A stretch of 64,000 nucleotides of DNA from Pyropia yezoensis (taxonomy: Eukaryota > Rhodophyta > Bangiophyceae > Bangiales > Bangiaceae), in NCBI GenBank assembly GCA_009829735.1, contig CM020620.1, positions 7,456,545 to 7,520,544 on the forward strand, given 5' to 3'. Shown piece by piece: positions 52,101-60,161 of this stretch. The number at the start of each line of letters is the position of its first letter. Position 1 is the first letter of the stretch. The translations under genes were made by a program, and so were the position numbers. The notes beneath the pieces were generated by a model. It was not told the DNA's origin and did no database searches. It saw only the letters and a program-made list of their open reading frames with translations.

Positions 52101-52720
52101 CTCTTGTCTTCAGCTTCTCCCATTTTGATCGCATTGATGTCAAAGGTGCTGGAAGGATCTTCGGATTGCAGGTAAATGGCGAAGACAGGAACTTTTTGAA
52201 TAAGGTCCTTGGCGAGGCGTTGCCTACTAATCAGGCCATGGGGTTTCTTGAGGGAGGCAGTGATGGAGATGTTCTTTTGGTTAAACTTGAAGGAGATCTT
52301 GTTCTTCTTGTTGTTGATTTTGGCGTCCTTGTCGTCACGCCATTTCTTTCCGAGGATGATGTCGTACGCACTTAAGTCGCATACAGCAAACCGAAGACGT
52401 TCTTGGTTTGGGCCGATGTGAATCTCTAAGGGTTCAATGGTCTCTGCGAGGACGTGGGAGCGACCATCGGGCATGTTAGCCGCGAAGTCCGTTTCTTTCG
52501 TGGTCACATTCAGGGTATTCACGAGGCGCCTTGATACGACGTTAATGGGAGATCCGTCGTCAAACAGCACCTTAACAAGATGTCCATTGACAAAGGCAGT
52601 AGAAAGCAGAAGCCCGAGACGCGGGCCTTCAAATGGTGACGACATGTTTTCAGGAACCGAAGAAGCGTCTGGCACCGGTTTTGATGACGGTTGCTGCTTC
52701 AGTTCCGCTGGCCTTTTGGG
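49184..52720 (-). CDS. Element E pol with chromodomain
   Basis: About 1160 residues in one frame. Protease-like segment (VLFDDGSPINVVS); RT (RMCIDYRALNKATIKNAHPL, YLDD); RNase H (STDASGYAVGAVL, ERELLAVVQAIRHW, VADALSRQ); integrase zinc-binding region (HDIPSQGHMGVKKT...CDLCQRNK) and core (SMDFITPLP, VCDRDRIF); and a C-terminal chromodomain (YEVDSIIRSRKRRGRLQYLV...WKGCDVSENTW) that in chromoviruses directs insertion to marked chromatin. The integrase reads DGQTVIMNK where the catalytic Glu is expected (codon 49946-49948 is GTG, Val). No early ATG: the frame is open back to a C_CCA_AAA heptamer in the end of gag, suggesting -1 frameshifting. Confidence 0.93.
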   Translation of the reverse strand, partial: PKRPAELKQQPSSKPVPDASSVPENMSSPFEGPRLGLLLSTAFVNGHLVKVLFDDGSPINVVSRRLVNTLNVTTKETDFAANMPDGRSHVLAETIEPLEIHIGPNQERLRFAVCDLSAYDIILGKKWRDDKDAKINNKKNKISFKFNQKNISITASLKKPHGLISRQRLAKDLIQKVPVFAIYLQSEDPSSTFDINAIKMGEAEDKSDVQEILHEYADVFPEELPDGLPPERSHKFSVKLTEDAQPRRSGIYRLSEWELDELKTQLATVIRKGFIQPSASPWGSSVLFAAKKDGGWRMCIDYRALNKATIKNAHPLPRIDDIFDQLRKAKYFTKIDLRSGYHQIRLDPDTIPLTAFRTRYGFYEFTVLPFGLTNAPAVFMNLMNDVFRSYLYEFICVYLDDILVYSEAYEDHLKHLMQALDKLREHKLYAKLSKCQFARTTVDYLGHVISNEGFSMEDYKVQAIRSWATPQSKKDVQSFLGMVNFYRRFIKGMASVAAPLTRLTGNVDFEWNSDAQKAFEQLQTLTTSAPVLRPFDKRYPIFVSTDASGYAVGAVLEQDDGKGRRPVAYFSLTLNIHEQRYSIRERELLAVVQAIRHWRCYLHGRSFDVHTDHESLRYLKTQEKLNDRQVKWLELLEQFDFKIIPIKGTSNPVADALSRQPQDAPDKHAPNQDLLSRVLTKTIESLPKKTEINNLMTISQSDQDLATLDQEYNADPEFADLVKDPVSPYRIHMSLLKRCDRTCIPVGTLRQRLLHDYHDIPSQGHMGVKKTTNAIASKYYWKTMRKDIQRYVRSCDLCQRNKAGTHSPLGHLKPLDPPNQRWASVSMDFITPLPLTQRGHNGIYVIVDRLSKMIRLAPMKPDCTAPVVAQHYHDHVYRHHGLPSDVVCDRDRIFFSNFWQSLTEILKVKIKASSAYHPQTDGQTVIMNKKIEEILRNFVSHHQGDWDLFLVAAEVAYNRSPNAVTTYSPFFLNYGFEPRTVPVDIVESKESKLPAVSDWLSSLQKAQETAITAIKKANETRSAYAHRRRRPCTIAVDDLVLLSTKNLMPDAFQGARKLMPKFSGPYRVTENINDVTFRLDLPQAVLDRKVHNAFHASLLKPYNADPYGRLPPAPAPVAFPDGSVEYEVDSIIRSRKRRGRLQYLVKWKGCDVSENTWLTTQDLDNAPEVLDAFLRRTS

Positions 52721-53568
52721 CAGTCCTTGGCCATATGTCCTTTCTCACGGCAGCGGAGGCAGAGGCCTTCACGCATGCAGCGCTGACGCTCTTCAGGCGT
52801 GAGTTTCTCGACTTTGATGCTGGAGATTTCCATGGGAATGACACCCGTCGTGGATGGCCTCGCAGATGTGCCGCCGAGGTGCGTCGAGGCACCAGCCTTG
52901 GCAGCCTCCACGCGCAGAGCGTCAGTCATGACAGATTCAAGATCCGAGTAGGTCTTGAGACAAAGAGCCTGCCAGATGTCCCGCTTCAAGCCTCGGGTGT
53001 AGCGGTCAATCTTCTCGGCTTCCGAGATGTCAGGGATGTCCAAGAGGACGCTCAGAAACGTCCTGTTGAACGTTCCGACGTCTTTGATTTGGCGCCACGA
53101 GTGCAGCTTGTCTCGTGCCGCTTGTGTCTTGTTCAGTGGACTGAAGCGGCGAATTAGAGCAGAACGGAAGGATTCCCAGTTCGGGACAGCTGTAGTCTGA
53201 CTGTAGACCTTCCACCAGTCGAACGCTTCGCCGTCGAGGAAGGTGCAAGCAATTCTGCACGCATCGTCGGGGTCACTCAGTCGCACATAGAAATCCATAT
53301 GCGAGCACCACGCTTCAACCGTCCCAGGTTTACCGGAGAAAGCCACGGGTTTGTACGGCCTCGCGGATTTCATGCCACTAGTAGTGGCCCTGGCCTTGGC
53401 TTCGGACAGTTGCTGCTTAGCGTCGGCTAGTTTCATCTTATGAGCCTCGAGTTGTTCGCTCATTTGCGCGACAAACGCTGTAAGCTGGGTCCAGGCTTTC
53501 ATGGTCGGTGCGTTCGAGCCCGAGCCCGGATTGGCCGGGTTGACACCCCCTGAGATTGGTGCATCCAT
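52699..53568 (-). CDS. Element E gag
   Basis: 289 residues from ATG 53568 (MDAPISGGVNPANPGSG). Has a coiled region near residues 30-60 (QMSEQLEAHKMKLADAKQQL), a retrotransposon gag domain (GTVEAWCSHMDFYVRL, EAFDWWKVY, WESFRSALIRRFSPL) and one zinc knuckle CLRCREKGHMAKDCPKGQ at the C-terminus. Assembles the particle and packages RNA. Complete and in frame. Confidence 0.93.
   Translation of the reverse strand: MDAPISGGVNPANPGSGSNAPTMKAWTQLTAFVAQMSEQLEAHKMKLADAKQQLSEAKARATTSGMKSARPYKPVAFSGKPGTVEAWCSHMDFYVRLSDPDDACRIACTFLDGEAFDWWKVYSQTTAVPNWESFRSALIRRFSPLNKTQAARDKLHSWRQIKDVGTFNRTFLSVLLDIPDISEAEKIDRYTRGLKRDIWQALCLKTYSDLESVMTDALRVEAAKAGASTHLGGTSARPSTTGVIPMEISSIKVEKLTPEERQRCMREGLCLRCREKGHMAKDCPKGQRN
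52714..52720 (-). promoter_or_regulatory. Candidate -1 frameshift site of element E
   Basis: CCCAAAA, read C_CCA_AAA in the gag frame at the last knuckle Cys. The -1 frame is open from here into pol. Confidence 0.5.
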
Positions 53569-53914
53569 GGTGTCTTGGGTTCAAGTCCGAGGCAAACAAA
53601 CTTACAACCCAGATTTCACAAGACTTGCTTGGGGAGGACCCCAAGGAAGATCTCGGAGATGTGGGATAGGAGTTTGTCTGCAGCAGTAGTGGTGTACACG
53701 ATTTGGATAAGTGCTGCGCTAGTTGCTGCAACGTTCCAAATGATGTGCAGCACTACTTCGAGAAGCACAAGAAATTCGGTTGAAATCACACAAACGGATT
53801 ATTCAGAAGCGTCCGTGCACAGGCCCGAGTCGGGTCGTGTCGGATTTCCAAGCGGGGGGATCAATGGGGGAAAATCGGGCTCCTAGGCCAGATCCAGGGG
53901 CGTGTCAACAGGTG

Positions 53915-54712
53915 TCAATCGGTGCGGCGCGCCAGCGTGCGGTGATGATCCTTGCCACGTGTGTGCCGCTCGAAATGTTCCACCGACTCAAATTCGCGAC
54001 CGCAGGGTTCGCAACGGGGAAGGGTGTCCGGGCGGTTAATTACGTATCGGTGGCGACGGGATCCGCGGTGATCACGCAGCACAGGGAGGCTGTTGCACCG
54101 CACACCGCACGGATTGCAAAGGAATTTCCGTTGCGCCCCACGGTGGCTCTTGGCAATTCGGCGTTGCTCACGCTGCTCAACCGCGCGCGCGGTGGTTGGC
54201 TTGATGTGACCAATCACCGGTGGCGGCGGGGCGGTGTAACGGCGCCCCGATTCTTGGGGGGGCAGTAACAGGCGACGGTTGACTCCGGCTGCCGTGTCCT
54301 TGGTGGCAGGGCCCTTGCCCTTGCCCGAGAGGGGGGGCTTGGGTGCGGCCCGGCCCGCCGAGGCGAGGCGGACTGGGACCGCCGGGGTAGGAATCGAGTG
54401 GGCGCCCGCCGGGGGGTTGTGTGCCCTCGGGCGGGAGTGTGCCTGCGGGGAGTCGCGTGCCGACGGGGGGCCGCGTGCCGACGGGGGGCCGCGTGCCGTC
54501 GGACCGTGGGCCGTGAAGGCGCCACGGGTCGTCGGGGGTGCGCGGACCGTCGGGGGTGCGCGGATCGTCGGGGGTGCGCGGATCGTCGAATGTGTGCGTA
54601 CCGGGAGGGTGCCACGGGACGTGGACCCGGTATCGCGCGCCGAGGCCGCCGAGGATGTCGGGCCGGCCGCCAGTGCTGAGGAAGAGTATTCCGAATCTGA
54701 TGTGGATCTCAC
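53915..54712 (-). CDS. Extra ORF of element E with two JAZ-type C2H2 zinc fingers
   Basis: 265-codon open frame on the gag strand between the 5' LTR and gag. N-terminal 120 residues are Pro/Arg/Ser-rich with short tandem repeats (RAPPT three times, ARGPPS twice). Near the C-terminus are two fingers with C-x2-C-x12-H-x5-H spacing: CNPCGVRC...RDHRGSRRHR and CEPCGREFESVEHFERHTRG. That spacing is typical of JAZ/U1-type fingers, which bind double-stranded RNA or RNA-DNA hybrids. The frame has no ATG; it opens just after a T-rich tract and CCCAG (minus strand about 54735-54713), which looks like a 3' splice site, so its first exon is probably upstream. Could be an accessory gene of the element or a captured host exon. 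Confidence 0.6.
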   Translation of the reverse strand: MRSTSDSEYSSSALAAGPTSSAASARDTGSTSRGTLPVRTHSTIRAPPTIRAPPTVRAPPTTRGAFTAHGPTARGPPSARGPPSARDSPQAHSRPRAHNPPAGAHSIPTPAVPVRLASAGRAAPKPPLSGKGKGPATKDTAAGVNRRLLLPPQESGRRYTAPPPPVIGHIKPTTARAVEQREQRRIAKSHRGAQRKFLCNPCGVRCNSLPVLRDHRGSRRHRYVINRPDTLPRCEPCGREFESVEHFERHTRGKDHHRTLARRTD

Positions 54713-54951
54713 TGGGATTCAACAATCGGTTGACCAAAAGAAAAATTCCGTGAAAAAAAAACCACAAGGGTTGTGTCAGGAAGTTGTTCGTTCGGTGTGA
54801 TTCGTGGAACCCGCTACGTTCGTATTACAATGCCCGTGGCAAGCCGAACGTAGGGGGCAACACGACTGCACAATCGCAGGGAGAGCCAAATCAAAAACAG
54901 AATTGCAAGTCACCGCCAGGTAGAAAAGCCAAACTATCTGAAGCTACCACA
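54713..54951 (-). other. Leader of element E
   Basis: Between the 5' LTR and the zinc-finger ORF. Just inside the LTR the minus strand reads TGTGGTAGCTTCAG; TGGTAGC would pair with the CCA end of an initiator-Met-like tRNA over seven bases only. The A/T-rich pyrimidine tract at about 54735-54770 may belong to a splice acceptor. Confidence 0.45.
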
Positions 54952-55798
54952 TGTGAGGAACCACCCACACTTGGGCAGCCCTCAACGTACTCGTGATGGT
55001 GTCAGCGACCCGTGCCAGCCAATAGGGTGACAGGGTGCGGGGAAGAGGATGGAGGTGGTAACGGTGGTGGGTCTGGGGAAGAGGACGGCGCGACGTCGGT
55101 GGTGATCGAGAGGGTTCAAAGGGTGAAGGTCGTCTTTGGTCTGTGTCTGTGGTTGCCCTTCCGGTCTCCCCCGGTGGCGCCGACACTCACGCACTATATA
55201 CTCGCGTCGGGGCACCCGAGGTGCCCCAAAGCATGCGTTTCCCCGTCGCTCCACCGGTAGGCACAAAACGGCCCAAAAACAAAGCATGGCTCTCAGAACA
55301 AAGCATGGGCGGGCGTGCGCACTAAAGGAGTGCAGCCCCAGTTTGCCCCAAACGAAGGGGTCCGGCGTGCGGCGCCTAGGGCGCCGCCCCAGCCGGCTCC
55401 AGACGCCAGTCGGCCCGAAGGTCCGAGAGGCGTGTAAGCACGATTCGATCGAGTCGGCCGAATCGGCCAGCCGGCTAGCCAGTCACATCGCTGCCATGCT
55501 GCAGCGAGGACATTTTAACGGACTAGCCAGCTGTGGCAGATGTGGCTCGTCATGGGTGCTGACGGTGGCGCCTTTCGACAGGCCATGATGGGCTGTCGAT
55601 GGCTGCTGTCGTGCGGCCGGCAGACACCGTGAGACAGCGGCTGACTCATCTTGCGTCTGGAAGGTACACCGCGTCATGCCCCACAATACAAGGAGTTGAT
55701 CCATGTTGCCAGGAGTTGATTCGGCAGGATCTGTAAGGAGAGGTCCCAGATATTATCCCTTAAGTATTAGGCATGGGATTAGGGGGGAGATCCTTTCA
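54952..55798 (-). repeat. 5' LTR of element E
   Basis: 847 bp partner of 48327-49173, followed by target duplication CCCAG (55799-55803). Confidence 0.95.
55195..55200 (-). promoter_or_regulatory. TATA box of element E 5' LTR
   Basis: TATATA (GAGTATATAGTGCG on the minus strand), a plausible core promoter for the sense transcript. Same in the 3' LTR at 48570-48575. Confidence 0.5.
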
Positions 55799-55943
55799 CC
55801 CAGACGCCGTGTCGTCGGGGCCGGAAGGTGTACCCGGGCATTGATGCGGCGTCGGCTCAACCGCGCTCTCCGTGGGGCTTTCCCCGCGGAAGTCCGGGGT
55901 GGCTTGCTAGGGTTGCCCCAGCGACCCCGTGTCGTCCTTCCTC

Positions 55944-57506
55944 TTACTCGTTTCCCGCGCTTGGCCGGGTACTGTCTTCCGGGATATCCGGGAGAGGAGG
56001 TGCCTCCTCGACTGCCAGTACTCCTCCTGGAGCTTGCTGCCTACCCGGTGCCGTTACTCTGGCGGGATACCCCCCAATGAATGCCTTGCGTTGCGCCGCT
56101 GCCCGTCGAGACTCCTTCGGGATGAGCGGGCATGAGGTCACCCAGTGTTGGGTGTCTCCGCACAACATACATCCGGAAGTGCCGGCCGTCCCGGGCGTCC
56201 GCATCGGGTTGGCTCCATAGGTCCGGTTGCCTGCCTCGGGCGCCCGAGTGCCCGCCCCTAGGTAGGCCTTGCGTCCCGATGCTAAACGTAACATGGACTT
56301 CCCCAGTCGGTTGGTCCTACCCGCAATCTGTGGAGGTGCCTCTGTACGCACCGCCCATGTCGGCAAGGGTTGATGGGGGTTACCCGTAACCGGGGCATAC
56401 CCCGTAGTCCGTACATACGGGACGCGACGTCCCGCACCCTCGCTGACGTGTAACTGGGTCCCAGCCGGGGCGATGTACGCTACCGTACCTTGCTCATCAA
56501 TCACCGGCGTCGCCGATAGCAACAGGTGGCCCTGTTGGTCGACCAGAGGTTCATCCTCACCCGTTGGGGCATACTCGGTCGCCACCAGTACCGGTGCGGC
56601 CTTACGTTCCACCTTCTCTTGCCTCAGTACCGGAGTAAGGTTGGGCTTGCTCCCCTAACCCTTGGGCTTCGGAGCCAAGGCACACTCCCGGTGTAGCACC
56701 CGGTAGGCGTCCCCCAGGAACTTGCACATGTGCATCAGTCGACTGAAATTCGTCCGAGCCGTATTGGCTCCCCGTGCGGATATCCGCACGTAGTTAGGTA
56801 CTCCTGCGAACAGGATGGCCCGTAGCTCCCCTTCTCCAAGAAGCTTCCCCAGCTCGTAGTCGAGCTCTTCGATCCGGCGTCCGAACATCTCCTCATCCTC
56901 CCAGGACCGGGCGGTGGCGGTGCGAAGGGCCCGGTAGTGGTCTTCGCACTTGTCCTCACTGAGGTAGCTGCTCAGCAGCTCCTTCAGAACACCACGGTAA
57001 TCCATGGGGGTGGCTGCGACTCTCAATCTCGGCATCGGGGATGCCTGGCGTAGGATGCCTCGAACCCGTTCATAAACAAAGAACGGGAGGATCTCGAGGG
57101 CTAGCCCCTCGTTGACGAGTGCCTTGGCTGCGGCTGCCTTGAAGCTGTTCAGGAAGCCAATGACTACCAACGGGCGTCCGTTCGGGCCCCCGAACATAGG
57201 GACTCCCTTCATAAGGGTCTGCATAGAGCGCATCGCTCGATGCGAGGTAGTACGCATCGATTCCGATACGGTAGAGGATCGGTCCTCCAAACGATAACGT
57301 TCAGGAGTCAGTACCGACCAGAAGACTTCGTTGACGATCTCCGTGTCAGCGTCCTGGATATCCAGTCGCTTGGCCAGTTGACGAGTAAACTCATCGGACA
57401 CCATCCACTTCAGTAAGCTCGCAGTAGCCTGTGTTGTCATAGCTTGCACCAGTGACGCTGGAACTTCCGGCGTCGGCGCCTCGGGTACCCGAGTTGCTTG
57501 GCTTCC
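55944..57506 (-). pseudogene. Element B gag, N-terminally cut by D and split by a stop
   Basis: Capsid-like part (from 57506; first ATG 57440) shows the family plan: GRPLVVIGFLNSFKAAAAKA, YRGVLKELLSSYLSED, DEEMFGRRIEELDYELG. TAG at 56655-56657 interrupts it; the same frame continues to a zinc knuckle CMLCGDTQHWVTSCP and ends GNE-TAA at 55944. The frame upstream of the first ATG is open and Pro-rich up to 57506, where D's LTR begins, so the true N-terminus lies beyond D. Confidence 0.85.
55950..55956 (-). promoter_or_regulatory. -1 frameshift slippery heptamer of element B
   Basis: GGGAAAC read G_GGA_AAC, one codon before the gag stop. The -1 frame stays open to the E insertion and continues on its far side. 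Confidence 0.7.
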
Positions 57507-58196
57507 TGTAGGGACCCTATGGGCCCTACACGTGGGGGGACCTCGAAGAGATCGCGTCGTACCCCTGTGCCCACCTTCCTAGTGAGGAGGACGGGGCCGA
57601 TTTGGCCTCTTGGGATTTTACTGGCTTCCGATTGGTCCCCTCCTATGGAGATGGGACCGGGTCGCCATTGGTTCTGGAGCCCATGTTGGGATTTCCAGTG
57701 TATGGGAATTTCCCCCGACCGGAATTGGCCATTGGTCAATATTCCGGGATGGGATGCATTCGGGGTTTGGATTTTGATTGTGTATTTTGCGTGATTGTGA
57801 GATTGGGGAGATCTTGAGTGTTGGCACTGATGTCCGGCGGGGCTCCTCTTCCCCGTATCTTGGAGGTTCCTGCCCCGCTGGCAGGGATGATCCGTGGGAG
57901 AGGGGGCCCTCCGGACATGTTGGAGGGTTTTGATTGGCCCGCACGTGGCCCGGTGTGGAGGGTTGCTGGGTGCGGGTGAGAGAGGGTAAGAGTGTGCGTG
58001 GGGGTGCGCGTTGCTTCCCCCTTCGAAAAAAACAGACTTGCGTGTGCTTGAACACTGTCGTCCTGGTCGCGGATCCCCGAGTGAACCAGCCAGGCGGTCG
58101 GCGGTTCGGTATCTCTCCTGTCTCCCCGTGTTCTTGGTGGGTTGTTTCTCTGTGTGTTCTGGGTGCTAGGCGCCTAAGGTACGTAAAACCACTACA
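57507..58196 (+). repeat. 5' LTR of element D (left end inferred)
   Basis: The right end CTACA (58192-58196) sits directly before the primer-binding site. TGTAG at 57507 is its exact inverted complement and coincides with the point where B's gag frame ends. 690 bp; the partner LTR is not in the window. Confidence 0.65.
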
Positions 58197-58198
58197 TT

Positions 58199-58216
58199 TG
58201 GTGGATCAGCGGGGGA
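58199..58216 (+). promoter_or_regulatory. Primer-binding site of element D
   Basis: TGGTGGATCAGCGGGGGA, two mismatches to the site in A and C. Confidence 0.6.
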
Positions 58217-58311
58217 GGGACTAGGTTCCTTCAGGCCAGAGGGGTCTACCCCTTCTTGGTACTCTTTCTGTGGTTGTGCTCTGTCTTCCCTATGGGAACG
58301 CGGTTGTAGTG

Positions 58312-59573
58312 ATGTCCGATAACGAGCAGAATCCCCCTCAGGGGGAGACGGCAGTCCTGGAGAGCGGTTCATCCGTGACGAAGGAGAGCGCGATTGAAGG
58401 CGCTGCTCCTCCGCGCGCCCAAGGGGCTGGAATTGATGACCTGGGCACCCGTAGGATGACTACCCGGCTACCCCCTCTGGAAATCGGTTCGGAGGGCCCA
58501 TCGGGCGAACCGTACTCCCAGCCGCGCGGGAAGCGCGAGGGAGGGCATTCAACCGGCTTCGGCAAATTTCCTGGGATTCTCCCCTTTGCGGGGGTGGATT
58601 CTGAGGGAACGCCCACCCCTCCGGTTCCCCTCACGGGGGCATCGTCTCCTAAGGAGACACCTCGAGCATTTGTGGCCCCTGGATCGGATACTCCGACGGA
58701 GGAATGGAAGAAAGCGATGGTGGAGGCTGTTAGCGGCCTGCTGACTCCACTCAACCAACGGTTGAGTTTGGGGAGCAAAGTGTGCAGAAACGGGAGCGCC
58801 AGCGTGGCCGGCAGCCCAGTTCTTCATCTGAGTCGACTACGGATTGTTCCGGAGGGGGGGCTTCGCCTCCCGAGCGCCGTCGGCGCCCGCGACCTGTAGT
58901 CCGAGCGGTTTCCGCTCAGGCAGGACCGGGGCGAGTCCCCCTACGGGAGATTCCCCCCAAAATTACTCCGGCAGACGATCGTTATGCGAGCCTGCTGGAC
59001 TGTGAGACATATGCTCTCAAGAACAAGGACAACCGAGTATCGGGAGCCGAGGGCCAAGGCCTGGGTAAGAAGCGAAAGGACCTGGCCAGTATATTTGGTC
59101 GCGATTGTGAATGGAGGGGGCCCCTCCTCTGGGAGTCTTCGAATTTCTCAACCGCTTTGTAAAAGCGGCAAATGATATTGGCCTCTCAGAGGGGCGAGCT
59201 TTGCTTCTCCTCCCGGAATTTACTAAGGATCCCTTGAAGAGGGACCTTTATCGAATTCGCCCGTCCGTCGATGACGGCCGGCGCACTGGGGAGGTGACAT
59301 CATATTTGGAACTGGTGAATTGGCTTCTGCGCGCGTACGCAGATGAGCATCTCCTGAAAGGACAGGAGGCCATTTTGAATGGTGCCTCCCAAGAGGAGGA
59401 TGAGACGCAGACGGCGTTCCACCGCCGCCTCATGGAACTCCACGCGAAGTGTGGATATATACAAACCTCGGGCCAGGTCCGAGCCCGCTTTATGCAGGGC
59501 ACCTGGTGGGAAATTCGGCACGAGGTACGGAACTACGTAGCTGACCACCCTCATGCTCCTATTGAGCTGGTGG
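58312..59573 (+). pseudogene. Element D gag, frameshifted and truncated by C
   Basis: Starts at ATG 58312 (MSDNEQNPPQGE). Runs in three frames: to about 58760, then the frame of 58782-59162 (basic, Ser-rich, then PPKITPADDRYASLLDCETY), then the frame from 59111 (LGVFEFLNRFVKAANDIGLS, GEVTSYLELVNWLLRAYADE). The last two parts align with C gag (VFEFLRRFTKACDDNAIS, GEVTSYLELVNWLLRAMVDE). Breaks off at 59573 where C's LTR starts. Confidence 0.85.
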
Positions 59574-60042
59574 TGTGGCCGTATTGACCCCCAGGTAGGG
59601 GGGCAACACGTGCCATGCAAGGGGCGGCAGGCCACTAGCCTGATCCGTTCCTCCCCCTGCATTTGGGTCCATATTCCCTAAGTTTGGGATAGTTAGCTTG
59701 GTAGTAAATCCAACTTGGATTTGAGGGTTTTCTGCATTTATCGTCTTGAATTTTCGTGTGGCCCGGTGGGCAGGTGCTGGGGTGGGAGATTCTGAGTGGC
59801 GAGATTCTGAGGGGACCCTGGGGGGATAAGGGGAGGGACAGCGGGGCTAGGCCCTGGGTCCCCGTCCCGACCAAGAAACTGTTGGACCACACACCATCCT
59901 CTTGTTTGTCCGTGGGGGGTTTGCCCCACAACAGGGACAGAGTGTGTGCGACTTGCACTTCTTCCGGTTCCCCCGACACGGGAGGCAGCCCTTGTACACC
60001 GCCCCAACTTGGGTGTCGTGTGTGCAAGTGGTTTTTGCCACA
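59574..60042 (+). repeat. 5' LTR of element C
   Basis: 469 bp. Ends form a perfect 6-bp inverted repeat, TGTGGC (59574) and GCCACA (60037-60042). The left end coincides with the break in D's gag; the right end abuts the primer-binding site. GGTGG (59569-59573) is the predicted target duplication. Confidence 0.75.
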
Positions 60043-60044
60043 TT

Positions 60045-60062
60045 TGGTGGAGCAGCAGGGGA
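60045..60062 (+). promoter_or_regulatory. Primer-binding site of element C
   Basis: TGGTGGAGCAGCAGGGGA, identical to that of A. Confidence 0.7.
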
Positions 60063-60161
60063 CAGAGGTAAACTTTACCTCCGGGTGCACCCGGGTGTAG
60101 GGGGTCCTCTGTCTCAGAGGAACGGTGGACTTGGACCGTGTCATACGGATCGTCAGCCAAC

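Larger units (their letters stand above)
48327..55798 (-). mobile_element. Retrotransposon E (Ty3/Gypsy chromovirus) with an extra zinc-finger ORF
   Basis: Two 847-bp LTRs (48327-49173, 54952-55798) and 5-bp target duplication CCCAG. Minus-strand order: 5' LTR, zinc-finger ORF, gag, pol with a C-terminal chromodomain, polypurine tract, 3' LTR. At least seven substitutions separate the LTRs by eye, under 1 percent. Gag and pol differ clearly from the A-D family, and it has no opposite-strand ORF. Inserted between gag and pol of B. Confidence 0.93.
24290..57506 (-). mobile_element. Retrotransposon B (Ty3/Gypsy), outer shell of the nest, decayed
   Basis: Minus-strand element interrupted by A (29083-45698), E (48327-55798) and D (from 57507). 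Order along its own strand: gag (57506-55944), protease-RT-RNase H (48326-45699), integrase with chromodomain-like end (29082-27671), then an ORF on the opposite strand (25685-27221), then the 3' LTR (24290-25101). Reading frame is continuous across both inserted elements once they are removed. Decay: protease catalytic Asp replaced by His (codon 48120-48122), stops in gag (56655-56657), RT (46596-46598), integrase (28598-28600) and the opposite-strand ORF (26931-26933). Its 5' LTR lies beyond D, outside the window. Confidence 0.85.
57507..59573 (+). mobile_element. Retrotransposon D (Ty3/Gypsy, A-C family), 5' part
   Basis: Inserted in B's gag in the opposite orientation. Has 5' LTR, primer-binding site and most of gag, then is cut by element C. 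The rest lies beyond the window. Confidence 0.75.

Noticed and set aside
53780..54268. Plus-strand ORFs over the zinc-finger ORF of E
   Set aside because: They mirror the minus-strand frame that holds the Cys/His motifs; no motif of their own.
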